A DNA stretch of 64,000 nt, from assembly GCA_008694505.1 (NCBI GenBank), contig VZDJ01000219.1, positions 2,458,526-2,522,525 of the forward strand. The letters run 5' to 3'. A program made the translations under genes and the position numbers. The notes beneath the pieces are model-generated. The model was not told where the DNA came from and did no database searches. It saw only the letters and a program-made list of their open reading frames with translations. Positions 49,001-60,744 of the stretch are shown one piece after another. How positions within the stretch are numbered: the stretch's first letter is position 1; every line of letters starts with the position of its first letter. Source of the DNA: Cyanoderma ruficeps. Taxonomy: Eukaryota; Chordata; Aves; Passeriformes; Timaliidae.

Positions 49001-50877
49001 GGAAGATGAGCAGCAGGAAGGGAGGGCATGGCATGTTCAGCTTTGCCCAGGGAGGCTCCATGTGTGGAGAAGAGCCCTGAGCTCCCAGGGAGCTCAGCAC
49101 CTGTCCCTGCTGCCCTTGGGGCAGGCTGCTCCCAGTGCCCACAGGGGCAGGACCCAGCCTTTAGAAAGGAGGAGAGAGGCAGAAACCACTGACACAACCT
49201 GCAAAGTTTTGCACAACCTGAGCATGGGTTTGCAGGAAAGTGTTTTTTGATTTATACTGCTAGGCTTCTTACAAGTTCATTACTGAATGTAATGCTTAGA
49301 TTCTATTTTTTGATATGAACAATAACTTATTTCTTAGCCAGTCTCTCTTGCAGCCAATAACTATTGTCTCTTTTGTAAACTGCAGCCCCTCTTGTTGCCA
49401 GTAATATGTGATTTGGGGGAATGATTTAAATGACAAAATGCTAACTTGCAACAACAAAAGAAATGGCACAATATAAACTAAGCTTTAATAACTAAAAAGA
49501 TCTTTAATTAAAATTGCTTTCTATTCAGGGGCTACAGTTTTCTTTAACCAGCTGCCCTATGAAAGTTATTACCTAAAGTTTTCATTTTCCCAGTCCACAG
49601 CTGCAGAAAAGATTTTATTCTGCTGAATGAAGGGCTGAACAACAGCAAGGACAAAGCTCACTTAAACTGACAATGGAGCCGTGGCAAAAGTCATAACCTT
49701 CTGCTGTCTTAGGGGAAGCACACTTTCTGAATATAATCTCTCTGATTATGCCTAGTATGCAAAATGCAGTTTTATAGCTGCAGCTCAAATAGATTTCAGT
49801 ATTGCCACTGAATACTAATCACTGATGCAAAAAACGTACCGCTCCCTCAAGGCATTTCAAAAATCTTGATTATTTAATCAGTGCTCTTGATTTATAAGGC
49901 GAGCTGGTTGATGACTACCAAAATGTGACACATTGGACACTATCCAGATGAAATGCCAGTTTTCATTTGAGGTTAAAGAGGTAAAAATCTACAAGAGAGG
50001 TTTTCCAGTACCCTGGACCAGAGCTAGAGTTATATCAGATGATAAATAAAACCTGGCAGTTTGGCTTGCACATAATATTAAAAAAGAAACTTCACTGAAT
50101 TGTCAGTTGTAAAATGAAGTAATCAACTTTCTTTCTGATAATTCTCCATTTTCACTATGGACTTTTTATTTATTTCATGTCTTCTATCTTTATGTCCTCT
50201 TGCATTTTTAAACAGCACCATTTTACCTTTTTACAAATATATAAGTGGTCAGCGCTGCCTTTTCCTGGACAATAATTTACCAACCAGCTGGATGCGAAAT
50301 TTGAACAGTTCAGTTTCTTTTCCCTATCACCACATATATAAATATATGAATTTGAAAATATTTTTGTATCTACACCTCTCTAGGGAAACATAGGCTTAGG
50401 TATATCTAACAATAATTTAAATTCCTGCCTTAAACAGCAATAGAATTGCCAAAAATTTTTAAGAAACTGATGCATAAGTTGTATTAATTTCTGAACAGGT
50501 TCACTTCCCAGTTGCTTGGGCCTTTACAGTCCCATGCCTTTCTTTAATTGTCATCAATGATTTTCTGTTATGGAAGGATTCCCTATGAAATTTCCCATGC
50601 ATTTTCTATTAAGACTTTGAGGAGCAGAATGATGTCAGATTGAGAGAGCAAAGAACTAAATTCTTCTTTAGAACTTCATTCCAGGCCTGGCTCCTGGAAG
50701 CCAGCATCACTTTGGGGACAGGATTATGTGGGTGTGGAGGACAAAGGTTCCAAACTCACCTTGAAGGTGGGGATGTTGATAGAAGCAGTGACCAACACTT
50801 GTATTCCAAGCAAAGTCACAACTACAGAGAATTATTTTGCCCAGATCCATGTTGGTGCAGGTGGGCAGCAGCAGGGG
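46007..50877. other. non-coding DNA, no gene recognised
   Basis: Mostly unique AT-rich sequence, with an A/C-rich patch at 46,606-46,634 and a GC-richer part at 47,940-48,130 containing GGGGAGGTGACA twice in tandem. A second GC-richer part is at 48,895-49,170. Several open frames of 60-100 codons are present and none is recognisable. Confidence 0.5.
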
Positions 50878-51170
50878 AACACTCAGAGGTGACAGGGAGG
50901 ACACAGAGGTGGCAATGGAGCACCCAAAGGTGGCAGAGGAGCACCCAGAGGTGGCAGAGGAGCACACAGAGGTGGCAGAGGAGCACCCAGAGGTGACAGG
51001 GAGGACACAGAGGTGGCAATGGAGCACCCACAGGTGGCAGAGGAGCACCCAGAGGTGACAATGGAGCACCCAGAGGTTACAGGGAGCACACAGAGGTGGC
51101 AGGGAGCACCCAGAGGTGGCAGGGAGCACACAGTGGTGGCAATGGAGCACCCCGAGGTGGCAGGGGTCCC
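50878..51170. repeat. 20/21-bp minisatellite with a 104-bp higher-order copy
   Basis: About 14 units of roughly 20-21 bp with the core GAGCACCCAGAGGTGGCAG. Variants alternate between AGAGGAGCAC, AATGGAGCAC, GGGAGGACAC and GGGAGCAC. A distinctive five-unit block starting GAGGTGACAGGGAGGACACA appears at 50,886 and again at 50,990, a 104-bp higher-order duplication. The 21-bp unit is a multiple of three, so a heptapeptide-like frame (EHPEVAE on plus) runs through. Composition and lack of context argue against a real protein. Confidence 0.93.
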
Positions 51171-54100
51171 CAAGCTGTGCCAACACCTGCCTGTCAGGAG
51201 GCAGCCTGTGCTGTGCCTCGGCCTGTGCTCCATGTCCTGGCTGGGATTTCTCTCTGAGCCAGCAGTGATAAAGGAAGGAATGGACACAGAACCACAGCCA
51301 TGGCACGTGGGCATCACTCCGACCTGGCAGGACTGGACAGGCCCTGACCCACGGGGATACCCCCAGGGAAGGCTGACTGGAGGTTAAAAGCACCCTCACG
51401 TCCCACATCTCAAGCCTTCTAAACCCAAAATGATGAAAATTGTGATCCAAACGTGGGAATTTGGTGGAAAGTCTAACTATGAATAAGCATTAAAACTATG
51501 AAAAGTCATCATACCGCCACACTGAAAAGCTACTGATACTCATGAAACGTTGTTTCCAGTGCTCATTTTAAAAAGTTTACTAGCAAATCCATCAGTGTGG
51601 GTTCCAGCAGCCCAGCAAAAGGAGTCCCAGGAGTGTGTGCGGCTCCTGTGCCCAGCACACCCCCCAGAGCAGACAGACGTGTGTGCAGCTCTGCCCACGT
51701 CAGCAGCCCCTGTGCCAAACTGCTCCCCCAGCTCTGACAGTGACACTGTCACCTCCACACGGGCCCCCCTTCCAGCTTTTGGCAAAACTGCAGATTTGTA
51801 TCCTGTTACGGAGCCAAAACATTTTAATAACTGCAAGAGTTCACTTATAAAATCTGTGTAGTTTGGGTTTGTGCCCTTCAAAATCCTTTCTCTGTACATG
51901 TAGGTTTTTTATCATCTTAAGCTTTTTGAAAGAATCTCTCACTTGATTGGACTTGTGGGTAAGACAATCGTGGGGCAGTTCAAATAGCTGCATTATTCCA
52001 TTTTCTGTCAGGAATCCAAAAAATCTGCTTGAAACACAGATGGCTATTTCCCTGTCATCATCCACCTCCTCCGCTGATCTCCCCACCATTTCAACCACAT
52101 TTCCCTATGTCAGTATCCCTGAGCAGGGAAGTTTTGCACCTTCTATTTTCAGGGAAGAGCTACAAGCTGCTGGTGAGGGTATTTTGATGGTGGGTGAGAC
52201 AGCCCTGCTGCAGACAGCACTGCTGGGCCACTGCCTTGGGCTATGGCAGGCACAACGTCAGAAATATATCACGGGTCCTCCCAGGCCTTGTGCCATGAGG
52301 ACAGCATGGCAAAAATAGCTTGCAGGGATTATGTCCCCACGTTCCAGTCTTGCATGGCAGCAGCCACGCAGCAGGAAAGGCACTGGAGCCAGAGCTTGCC
52401 TTTGCAGGTTAGTGGCTGCACTGCAGGGGAGGCTGCTGGGCAAACCACAACCCCAAAAGAGATGGGAATCTGTGTGTACACAGAGCAAATGGCACCTTTG
52501 CTCCTCCAGTCTTGTCCCTCCCCCGTGTCCCACGCAGCCTCACCGTGCGGCCTGTCAAGGGATCATTCCATAAAGGGGTCCATAGGTTTGGAACCAGAAA
52601 AGGGCATCAAGAATATTGTGCAGCTACCATGCCTTTCTGTTTCTGCTATTTAAATCAGGGCAATATTTCAGTTCTCCTTTGCTGGATCAAGGTAAGCAAA
52701 GTTAAAGCCAGTTCTGGATGCATCTGGACCAGGAATGGGAAGTCCCTCTGGTATAAAGCCACCAGCACAGTGACTGCCACCAACTTCTCTACATCCTGGT
52801 ACAGTCACATGTTGTTGTAATCAATACTTCTACTTTCCTCTTTATTCCTGTATGTACCTCTGCACCTTCTCAAACCATTTTTTTTTTAAATTAAAAAAAA
52901 AAATCCTAAAACATTCTTGGCAAAGCATCTCATAAGAATTACCCACTGGATGAGATTTGTGGGTAACAGAACATCACAGAAAATGATCTGAATCATTCCA
53001 TGCACCTGACACCAGCAGAGGCTATAGATCCATTAGGTCAGGACTGAGAGATGTATTTCAAGAAATTTTGGACTGCTCTTTTTATATGTGTGGGTAAGCG
53101 TACATGAAAGCTGAAAATGAAATTATTCTTAACTGTTGTTAAGCCAACAACAATGTGAAAATCTATGTTTAAAGAAGAACTTTTCTGGGTTTTTTGCTGC
53201 AACCTGCACTGCTGCACCTGAAACAAGAACTTGGGATGTTTTTTTTTTCCCAGTTGACAATGCAACTGTGGGAAGAAAGATCACACAGACTTTCTGTTCT
53301 TCAGAGAATTTGGGTTTTAAATACATGCTCAGCATTCCTGACTCTGAACAAAGAACTTGTTGGAGAAGTAGAAAGCGATATCCTAATATCGCCTCACAAA
53401 ATTCTGCTTCACAAAAATTACCAACAGTAACATCAATACAGATAACAGTTGTACCTGAAAACATTATACCCATGGAGGATTTTAGTGCAAGCACTAATAA
53501 ATTCTTATTTTCAACAGTTATGTTGATTCCAGTCTGAGTCCCACGTGTGAGAGTATCCTATTTGAATACAGGTAGCAGGAAAAAAACTACTCCTTTCCAG
53601 AACTTCTACATGCACTGTATATCATTAAAATACAAACTAGCAATAAATTGACTTCATTAGTGGGAAAGCTACAATTTTTTTGGATAACAAAAGGGCAATA
53701 ACATTTCAATCATTGGGAAATTTGAATATTTCTGAAAATATACTGTAATATATGCATTAAAAGTAGGGAGAGGTAATGTATCTCATTCCAGACAGATTAT
53801 TCTGATTTTCAAGAACAGAGAACTGAGACTTTATTCTTTCACTTTACACACACACCTTTGTCAGAAATAATAACCCACTTCAAAGGCAAGAAGTTTCATA
53901 GTGCTTAATTATGTGGCCTCTAACACGTCCTGCTGATTGAATTCATATGATCTTATATATTTGGGCATCAGAAGCCCTTTATTTTTTTTTAATTAGAAAC
54001 ATAGATTCAATGCAACTTGCCAAGAAAATAAATTAAATCCATATACATCACCTCTGAGCAATAGCCCTGATTGAACAGAGCTGTTTAAATCTCTGTGGTT

Positions 54101-56058
54101 GGCGGTGTTCATCAGCGAATTTGTTTACAAAGTGGAAAGAATGAGACACTGTCAAAGAATGAAAAATAAAAGCCAGATTTCTGGGGAAGGAGACATCCGT
54201 CTTTTTCTATTTGTAAATGCTGACGAGCAGGGTTTAAGGAGGGCTAATGTCATCCATTCATCTTAATTAAAGAGTTAATTGCTCGTGTATCCTGATTTGG
54301 TTAGCTGATCTTAGTAACACGAGCAGCGTTTGCTTCCATGTATTTTATTGACCGCTGTAATGACATCATCAGTGCGGGGCAGGATTTATTCCTGCCAGCC
54401 CAAACTCGTAACTTTAATAGCCTCCTACATGATAAAACTTTCAAGGGAGAAGGAGTTCTTTTTAGCATGGCACAGAATACCAAGAGGTCTGTTCAGAGCC
54501 TGTTACAATGTCTCAGTTCAGCTGTCATTGAAGTATTACTTCAAAGTCTAGAGTTGCAAAGATAAGTAAAAAGTAATTTTAAAGACTGGTTCTCGGCAAA
54601 TGTATATATGGAAATAGCATAAACCATCGAAAAATCGCATACTGAATAGAAGCAGGAGACTTATTACTATTCAGTTTTTCCCATCTGTAGTCATAGTCAA
54701 GTAAGCACTGACACAGAAACAGACAGGTGAGGTTCACAGCATATTCTAGGGATTAAACACCAAATTGGTTTAGTCCTGTGTTTTACAACACAAAGAGGGG
54801 AAACTCAGATCTGAAGAAAGACCAGTTAACTAGCAAGTCTCTGAGATTTTTCTCTACAATGTCTTTAACATTTACTGCAATTCCTGATGTTATTTCTTAA
54901 AGATTCTTCACAAATATTAAATTAAATTTTACCCAAGAGGAAAATGGACAGTACTAGTGCTGTTTGATTGATCAGCTATGTGGTACTTAAAAATTAAATA
55001 AGAGAATCCATTACAAAACATAATACATTGTATTCACTTACCCTGGTAATGAGTCTTCAGAGCTGATCTATTCATGTCCTGCTGCTTTCAGGGGATCAAT
55101 TTCTGTTGCTATTAACACCCATAACTTACACAAAGGGTGGAACCAGCTTCTAAGAAGCCCCACACACCAACCATAACTCACTGTAGCACTTGCTGTGAGC
55201 ACACACTCAGTTTGGGAGCAGTCCCAGGGTAGCTCCTGTGCTCTCTCCTGAAGTATTGAGAAGGCACTAAGGATACTGTGATAAGGTGTTACAGCTCATC
55301 TAGTTTTATGTACTTCACAGTGAGCTTCGCTTTGAGGGGTTGGGTTTGTTATGCAGTTTAGCTTTTCAGGTGACTGGTTCAGAGACCAGTACTGGCTCCT
55401 GTGCTTTCTCTGACAGACAGGAGGGCTTTAATACTGGGGGTTCCATGTTTTATCAGAAGTTTTTATGTAAAATATAATCTAAAATATCTAATAACCTCTG
55501 TATTATAGGAACACAAAAATCCATTTCCCCTCTCATGGAATGGCATTGGGCAGTCCAGGACACAGAACTGGGGGTGGTGCAGTGGGCTCATGTTAGCACA
55601 GAACAGGAGCCAGCCCAGAAGAGGAACCAGTCAGCCTGTGGCAGCCTGATGCTGCCCCCAAACCACTCAGCCCTGCTGAGAAGTCACAGGATGATGCTTC
55701 AGAAGCTGCTCTCCTTTTGGGTCTCCAGCATGATGCCATGTGGCTCAGGGACACTCCTCCAGCCAGAACCTGCACCTCTACAGCCACACAGGAGTGTGCC
55801 ATGGATGAAGGGAGCAATGCTGGGGAGCAGCAGATTTGTTGGCTGCATGGTGACCTTTAACAAGTGCTTTCAGCTCATTTTGTCCCAGTTACTCCCCAAA
55901 CCACCTGTGTCACCTCTCCAAGATATCTGGAGATTGATTCATGGGAAAATGAACTCACTGGCTGTGGGTTAAGCAGTGCTGGTATTTCTGGACAATTCCT
56001 GGCTGGAAAAGGCAGCACCAACAATGTGTGGGGTTACAAACAGAGGAGACAACAACAA
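51171..56058. other. non-coding DNA, no gene recognised
   Basis: GC-richer until about 52,600, then AT-rich. A T10-A11 inverted run is at about 52,878-52,903. The segment 54,090-54,440 is listed separately. Open frames, including 145 codons at 55,535-55,972, show no domain. Confidence 0.5.
54090..54440. promoter_or_regulatory. candidate conserved non-coding regulatory element
   Basis: Non-repetitive sequence with dense homeodomain-like and bZIP-like words: TTAATTAAAGAGTTAATTGC (54,265-54,284), TGACATCATCAG (54,360-54,371), GTTTACAAAGTG, and CpGs kept in an AT-rich context (TTGGCGGTG, ATCAGCGAA, AACACGAGCAGCG, AGTGCGGGG). Such composition is common in developmental enhancers. Conservation cannot be judged from one sequence, so this is a weak inference. 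Confidence 0.3.
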
Positions 56059-56220
56059 CTGAGGCTGGATGAGACTAAGGGAGTCCCAACCCTGAGTTCA
56101 ACACAGGGCTCATTCCTGTCTTGAAAGAATGCAGGGAGGGACACTCCACAGCCTCCCTGGGAAACCTGCTCCAGTGCTGGACTACCTGTAGGGCAGAGAT
56201 TTTTATCCTTAATGTCAGCC
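56059..56220 (-). mobile_element. CR1 LINE, 3'-proximal fragment, antisense
   Basis: GAGGCTGGATGAGACTAAGG, GAGTCCCAACCCTGAGTTCA, then AGGGAGGGACACTCCACAGC, CTCCCTGGGAAACCTGCTCC and AGTGCTGGACTACC follow the CR1 3' region in reverse complement. The very tip with the octamer tail is missing. Diverged. Confidence 0.75.
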
Positions 56221-56550
56221 CTCATGGATAGGGAGAAGATGGCCATGACAGGAGAATTTCTCACTAGAGTTCAGATGTTACTCATCATCTTTCACAGGTG
56301 AGCTGCAATTAATAAAAAAAACCCCTTTTTAAATTAAAAATTATTCCAGTTTTATTTACACTCCTAGAAAACTACCCATTCAATCTTTCTTCACGTACTT
56401 CAGTCTGTTTAGTGTGGGAAGAAGGATAGAGATAGTGCTAAAGGCAGTCCTGCCTCCGATATATTGCAACTGTGTTAATTACCAAAGAGTGGGAACAGCC
56501 TTGCCCTCACAGCTGGGGGTGATAAAAGAGTGAGTTATTTGGTGGAGTCT

Positions 56551-56655
56551 GCTGTGAGGAGGAAGGGTCAGGAGGTGCTGTGAGGGACAGATAAGGTAAG
56601 TCACTGTATGAGGGACAGACAGGGTTAGGTGGCTGTGCTAGGGACAGGAAGCAGC
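56551..56655. repeat. degenerate 26-29-bp tandem repeat
   Basis: AGGGACAG recurs at 56,583, 56,611 and 56,640, each preceded by a TGTG- or TGTATG-like word. A related TGTGAGGAGG lies at 56,552. The spacing is about 28 bp with heavy divergence, so it is an old three- to four-copy array. Confidence 0.6.
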
Positions 56656-56779
56656 CAGCTGGAACTGCAGAAGGGGGAAGAAGGAGAGAAAGAACCAGAG
56701 CTGTGTTCTACCCATAGGATTGCTACATGGAAAAGGTATGAAAGACTTCTAGATAACATGGTGCAGATACTTGAAGCCC

Positions 56780-56935
56780 TCTGCAGTTTTTATTGGAGTA
56801 CTTTGAGTGCAACGTCTGTCTCGACTACAACAGTTTAGTGCGGAATCTCTAAGAAGAATGACAAGAATAAAACCAATAAACTGCTCTGCCACTTGGGACC
56901 CGGTGGAACATCACTACAGAATCTCTTTTACAGCA
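56780..56935 (+). other. possible transcript end or LTR remnant
   Basis: GTCTGTCTCGACTACAACAG, then TTTAGTGCGGAATCTC and two polyadenylation signals, AATAAA at about 56,866 and 56,875, followed by CTGCTCTGCCACTTGGGACC. The arrangement recalls the 3' part of an endogenous retroviral LTR or the last exon of a non-coding transcript. No matching second LTR, TATA box or internal region was recognised. Low confidence. Confidence 0.22.
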
Positions 56936-58921
56936 GGCAGGGCTCAGGAGCAGCCTGACAGTGCTGTGCACAGCACATCACATCACAGGAATCATTCCTG
57001 AGCTCCTGAGGCAGGGACACCCACTCCTGAGCTCAGAGATCCCTGTGCCACTCTGCTCCAGTGGGTCACTCTGGGCTGGTGCAGTAACCACACCATGTCA
57101 GAGCCTTCACACCATTCCACATATTTCCCAAGATATGGGTTGGTGGCCTTGGAAACACTTTTAAATAACTGTAACTTTTTTATTTATTTTGAGTCTCCTC
57201 CATTATCCCCAGTTTGTTTTGTCATGCCTCTGCATAAACTACGAAGCTATTTCATAAACACTTGACAAACCTAAAAACGTCCTTGGATGTAGACTGTGGA
57301 CTAGGAGTAGTGACTGTCCCTTTTGAAAGCTACTTTACATAACATTAAAATAGAATGTCACTAAAGAGAAAAGTGCAACCTTTTGTTGTTCAGTGGAAAC
57401 ACTCTGGATAATGCTGAAATAATATTTCCAGCAGCTTGTGAAGTAGTTAGTTCACTTGTTTAGCAACATCACCTTTTGATTTGTAAATTTTCTGCAATAC
57501 CTAAAATAAGCTAAGAGAAGAAAGTTTAAAAAGTTTTCTCTAACTAGCTAAAACCACCTGCTGTAGCTTGAATCAAAGTTCCTAAGAACAACCTTCTTTT
57601 GTGATAACACATTTTTGAATTACCACACTGTAAATTTTGTGCACTGCATCAGGCAATGGCTACTGCAGCTTCTTACAACATTACCAGCTTCCTAATAAAC
57701 ATGTGCATGAAGCGGAACAGGGCATGCAAGTTATAATTCTTTGGCTGTGCCTGGTAACATAAACAGGTCTGATACCATCAGAGGAAGAATTGAGGAATTA
57801 AACCCTCCAAAAGACTGATTGTAAAGGATTGGACATGCTAAAAGAGATGGTGAAAAGAGGCTGCTAAGAAATGGAACAACATTCAGGAGAGAAGCAATAG
57901 ATCCACAAATAGAAATAAACATAACCATGAGAGAATGCTTTATCAACATAAGAGCCACAATGGAGCTGTGAATTTCAAAATAAGCAAAAACTGGTTTTGA
58001 AGAAAAAAACAGCACGGTAGATACGACTTCAAAGAATTTACTATAATGGACAGAAATGAATAATACAAAAAATACAAAAGAAGAGAGACAAAAAAACCAT
58101 ACTAAGACCAAGATCAGCTATGTCCCTGCTATAACTCTGTTAACCCTTTGATGCCAATGTTGTAGAACTATTTTGGTGATTACAGACAATAAATATTTCA
58201 GCACCCTGTCTGCCTCCAGTCATCTCCTGAGCCTGCTCTCCATCCCTGCACCCTCACTGTGTCTCTGGCAGCACCTGCACTTCCCTCCCAGGCTGGGAAC
58301 ACAACGGCTCCTCTGCTCAGCCCTTCTTCATCCTGCTCCCAGCCCAGGCAGAGAATGCACAGCTGACACGTCAGGGAGAAGCCACACACTCTCTGTGCCC
58401 TGGGTGGAAACCCACTCCAGGTTGGATTTCTAGTTGCAGACAGTAGGAAACAATACATTCAAAAGAGGGGCACGCAATAGGTAATTAAATGTCAGTGGTT
58501 CAAGGGTAGGAGATGCCATTATTACATGAAATACCAGTTTTCTAAGGTCGGAAACAGCTACAAAATAAAAATTTAACTGGATTAAAGAACAACAGCAGGT
58601 AAAGCTATGGTTTCATGCAAAGTACACTGCAGTATTCTTATGTCGTGGTTCATGAGGAGGATTTTTGGCACTGGCTCTTTGCCACTGGCTTTAGCAGAAC
58701 AGAACTAATTAGTAATGGCCCAAAAGTTTTCTTCTTAGAAATTTCAAGATAATTTTGAATCCTGAGAGAGAATACATAGTCTGCAGTAAGATAGGATGGA
58801 GAAATGGAGTTTAAATGGTGCTGGGGAAGCTGAAAAATAACTGGCTAACATGAAAAACTACACATGGAAAAAGAGATTTAGGCAAAAAAAAATCTGATGT
58901 TTAATGCTATACGAAAACAGA

Positions 58922-59004
58922 CATGAAATTTTCATGGAATTTACTTTTTGATATCTTTGCACATGGATTTCTTTTCTTTTGTTGACAGCCAACAAAAGAA
59001 AAGA
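58922..59004. repeat. cluster of two perfect hairpins
   Basis: First, CATGAAA-T-TTTCATG at 58,922-58,936. Second, a perfect 15-bp stem: TCTTTTCTTTTGTTG at 58,970-58,984, loop ACAGC, and CAACAAAAGAAAAGA at 58,990-59,004. The second stem is pyrimidine-rich on one arm and purine-rich on the other. No mobile element or terminator context is evident. Confidence 0.9.
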
Positions 59005-60555
59005 CAGAAGCCTTCCAGACAGTGGGCTTCAGAAACCTTTCACTGAGGAAATATTTATCACGATTCATGCACTTCTAAATGCCTGTTTCAATCCTCTTCT
59101 TCAAATAATTTTGGTAACCATTGAAAAAGCATGAATTGTTTTGCTCCAGCATATAGCAAGCTGTAAAAACCAAATTCTGTTTATAGCAGAACCAGATTTT
59201 CTATTTAGACAGTCATTTTCACAGAAAAACCTTTACATGTCATTACTAATGACATTACAACCCTGCCCAGCTGCCCCCAAGACCTAGCTGTTTTGTAGCA
59301 GACAATATTTGACATCTTAGTTTGCAATCTCAGGAAAAGCCAAACAGAACAGAAACTGTCCTGTCAGAAAAAAAAAAAAAATAAAAAAAAAGGGGCTTCA
59401 GAAGCTGGTAAATATATCACATTTCTATGGCGACGTGATCAAAATCAGAATGTTTGAATCAAGAGTTGCCTGCTTAGTGATTAATTGCAGATGTCAATAC
59501 CAAGAGGTACCTGCAAGGCAATTAGCACTGTACTTGCCTAAATGTCACTGCACTGTAAATACGGAATGGAAATAAATAGACAGATTGGCCTGGTGCATGT
59601 TGTTTGGATTTGGAACAGGAATCTTGGAAATATGGTTCCTAACGGAGCCAATTTTTTTATTCTGTGCTGCTGATATGCTACAAAAGACTTCTGTCTTTCT
59701 TTTCTCTTGGTGTGCTGGGAGGTTGGTGCCACCCAACTCTGAAAAGGCCACGTGGCAATCCTTACCAACCAAAGCCATCATCACACTGATGAATCCCACC
59801 AAAATGGAAACACAAACCAGAGGGAACCTATACAAATTTCTGCAGGCAAGGCTGCAAATGCTCAGACTGAGGTAGAATTTTGTTTGCCATTGGAACCCAA
59901 AGTGATAAATTTCAAGATACACTTTACAGTGGCTGTTTACTTTGATAATAGTTTTCTGTCCTATCTGCCCCAATTTAGAGTCACGTGAACGACTGAGAAA
60001 GGAATCAGAGCTCCAGGGTGAGAGTGAAGGAGCAAATAGAGGCTGATGTCACTGCTGTGCAAGGCTAACTGTATATTACCATTGTATCTGTCAGATTGAC
60101 ATTTCATGGCTTAACTTCTATAGAAGGGAAACAACAACACTGACCACCCTCCTCCACCCCTTTTGAGGATTCAGTCATGTTTCTTCAGCAGATTAAAATC
60201 TGGAAAGTAATTGTTCCTAAAGACTGGGAAGAGGGCTTTTCTTTTCATCTCGTAGCCAAGATTTTATTTTTTCCAGTATTTTCCTCCTTTAAACTGTAAC
60301 ATATCAGCTGCTGGTGGCCTTTGAAAACTAGAGAACCAGATAATGCTGGCTCTCCTTCTTTCCATCTGCTAGCCTGCATAATAGGAAAACTAATATATAT
60401 ATTAAATTCTTTCTAAAAAAACCTAATTATTACAGATGCAGGAATCTCATGGCCATCAAGGATTTTGTGACAGAACTTCTCTGTTAAAGTAAAGCTCATC
60501 TATAAATTTGGAAATCCTTGCCTTTAAAGGTCTTTCATTAGTAGCACATGCTAAA
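59005..60555. other. non-coding DNA, no gene recognised
   Basis: Includes an A-rich run at about 59,369-59,391 and a non-repetitive, possibly conserved segment at 59,400-59,530. A 142-codon minus-strand frame at 59,545-59,973 has hydrophobic stretches but no recognisable family. Confidence 0.45.
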
Positions 60556-60744
60556 CAATGATCACTGCTGTACGATGAGAGACAAATTAATGAATCAAAC
60601 ATTACAGATTTCATCACATTCGCTCATTTGCATTTAAGCTGGTTTCCAGCTCTGTCATGCATTTGCTTTTAAACGAGCCCCTGTGGATAGTGCTGCAATG
60701 TTTGATTCATTAATTTGTTTCTCAGTGTACAGCAGTGCTCACTG
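60556..60744. repeat. 189-bp quasi-palindrome with 48-bp arms
   Basis: The left arm 60,556-60,603 and right arm 60,697-60,744 are reverse complements at 43 of 48 positions, including 22 unbroken bases (AATGTTTGATTCATTAATTT plus GT). The 93-bp middle is itself partly symmetric about the same centre near 60,650: GCTCA at 60,622 faces CGAGC at 60,674, and AGCTGG-TTT-CCAGCT forms a perfect small hairpin at 60,637-60,651. An octamer ATTTGCAT lies at 60,626-60,633. Two of the five arm mismatches would be G-U pairs in one RNA strand. It may be an ancient palindromic repeat or an RNA hairpin. Confidence 0.93.

Larger units (their letters stand above)
56221..58921. other. non-coding DNA, no gene recognised
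   Basis: Unique-looking sequence containing the 28-bp degenerate tandem at 56,551-56,655 and an AATAAA pair near 56,866-56,880. A 126-codon hydrophobic frame on the minus strand (57,731-58,111) lies in AT-rich DNA and matches nothing I know. Confidence 0.45.

Noticed and set aside
50640..51450. 73-247-codon frames on both strands
   Set aside because: They are translations of the 20/21-bp tandem repeat. The 247-codon frame is Cys/His/Leu-rich only because of the repeat complement.
52878..52903. T-run/A-run inverted pair
   Set aside because: Fold-back of homopolymers is trivial in AT-rich DNA and gives no specific signal.
57731..58111. 126-codon hydrophobic minus-strand frame resembling a membrane protein
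   Set aside because: Hydrophobicity comes from the T-rich strand of AT-rich DNA. No family motif, exon boundary or neighbouring coding exon is visible.
59545..59973. 142-codon minus-strand frame with hydrophobic stretches
   Set aside because: No recognised receptor or transporter motif, and an overlapping plus-strand frame of 96 codons exists in the same DNA. Chance frame is simplest.
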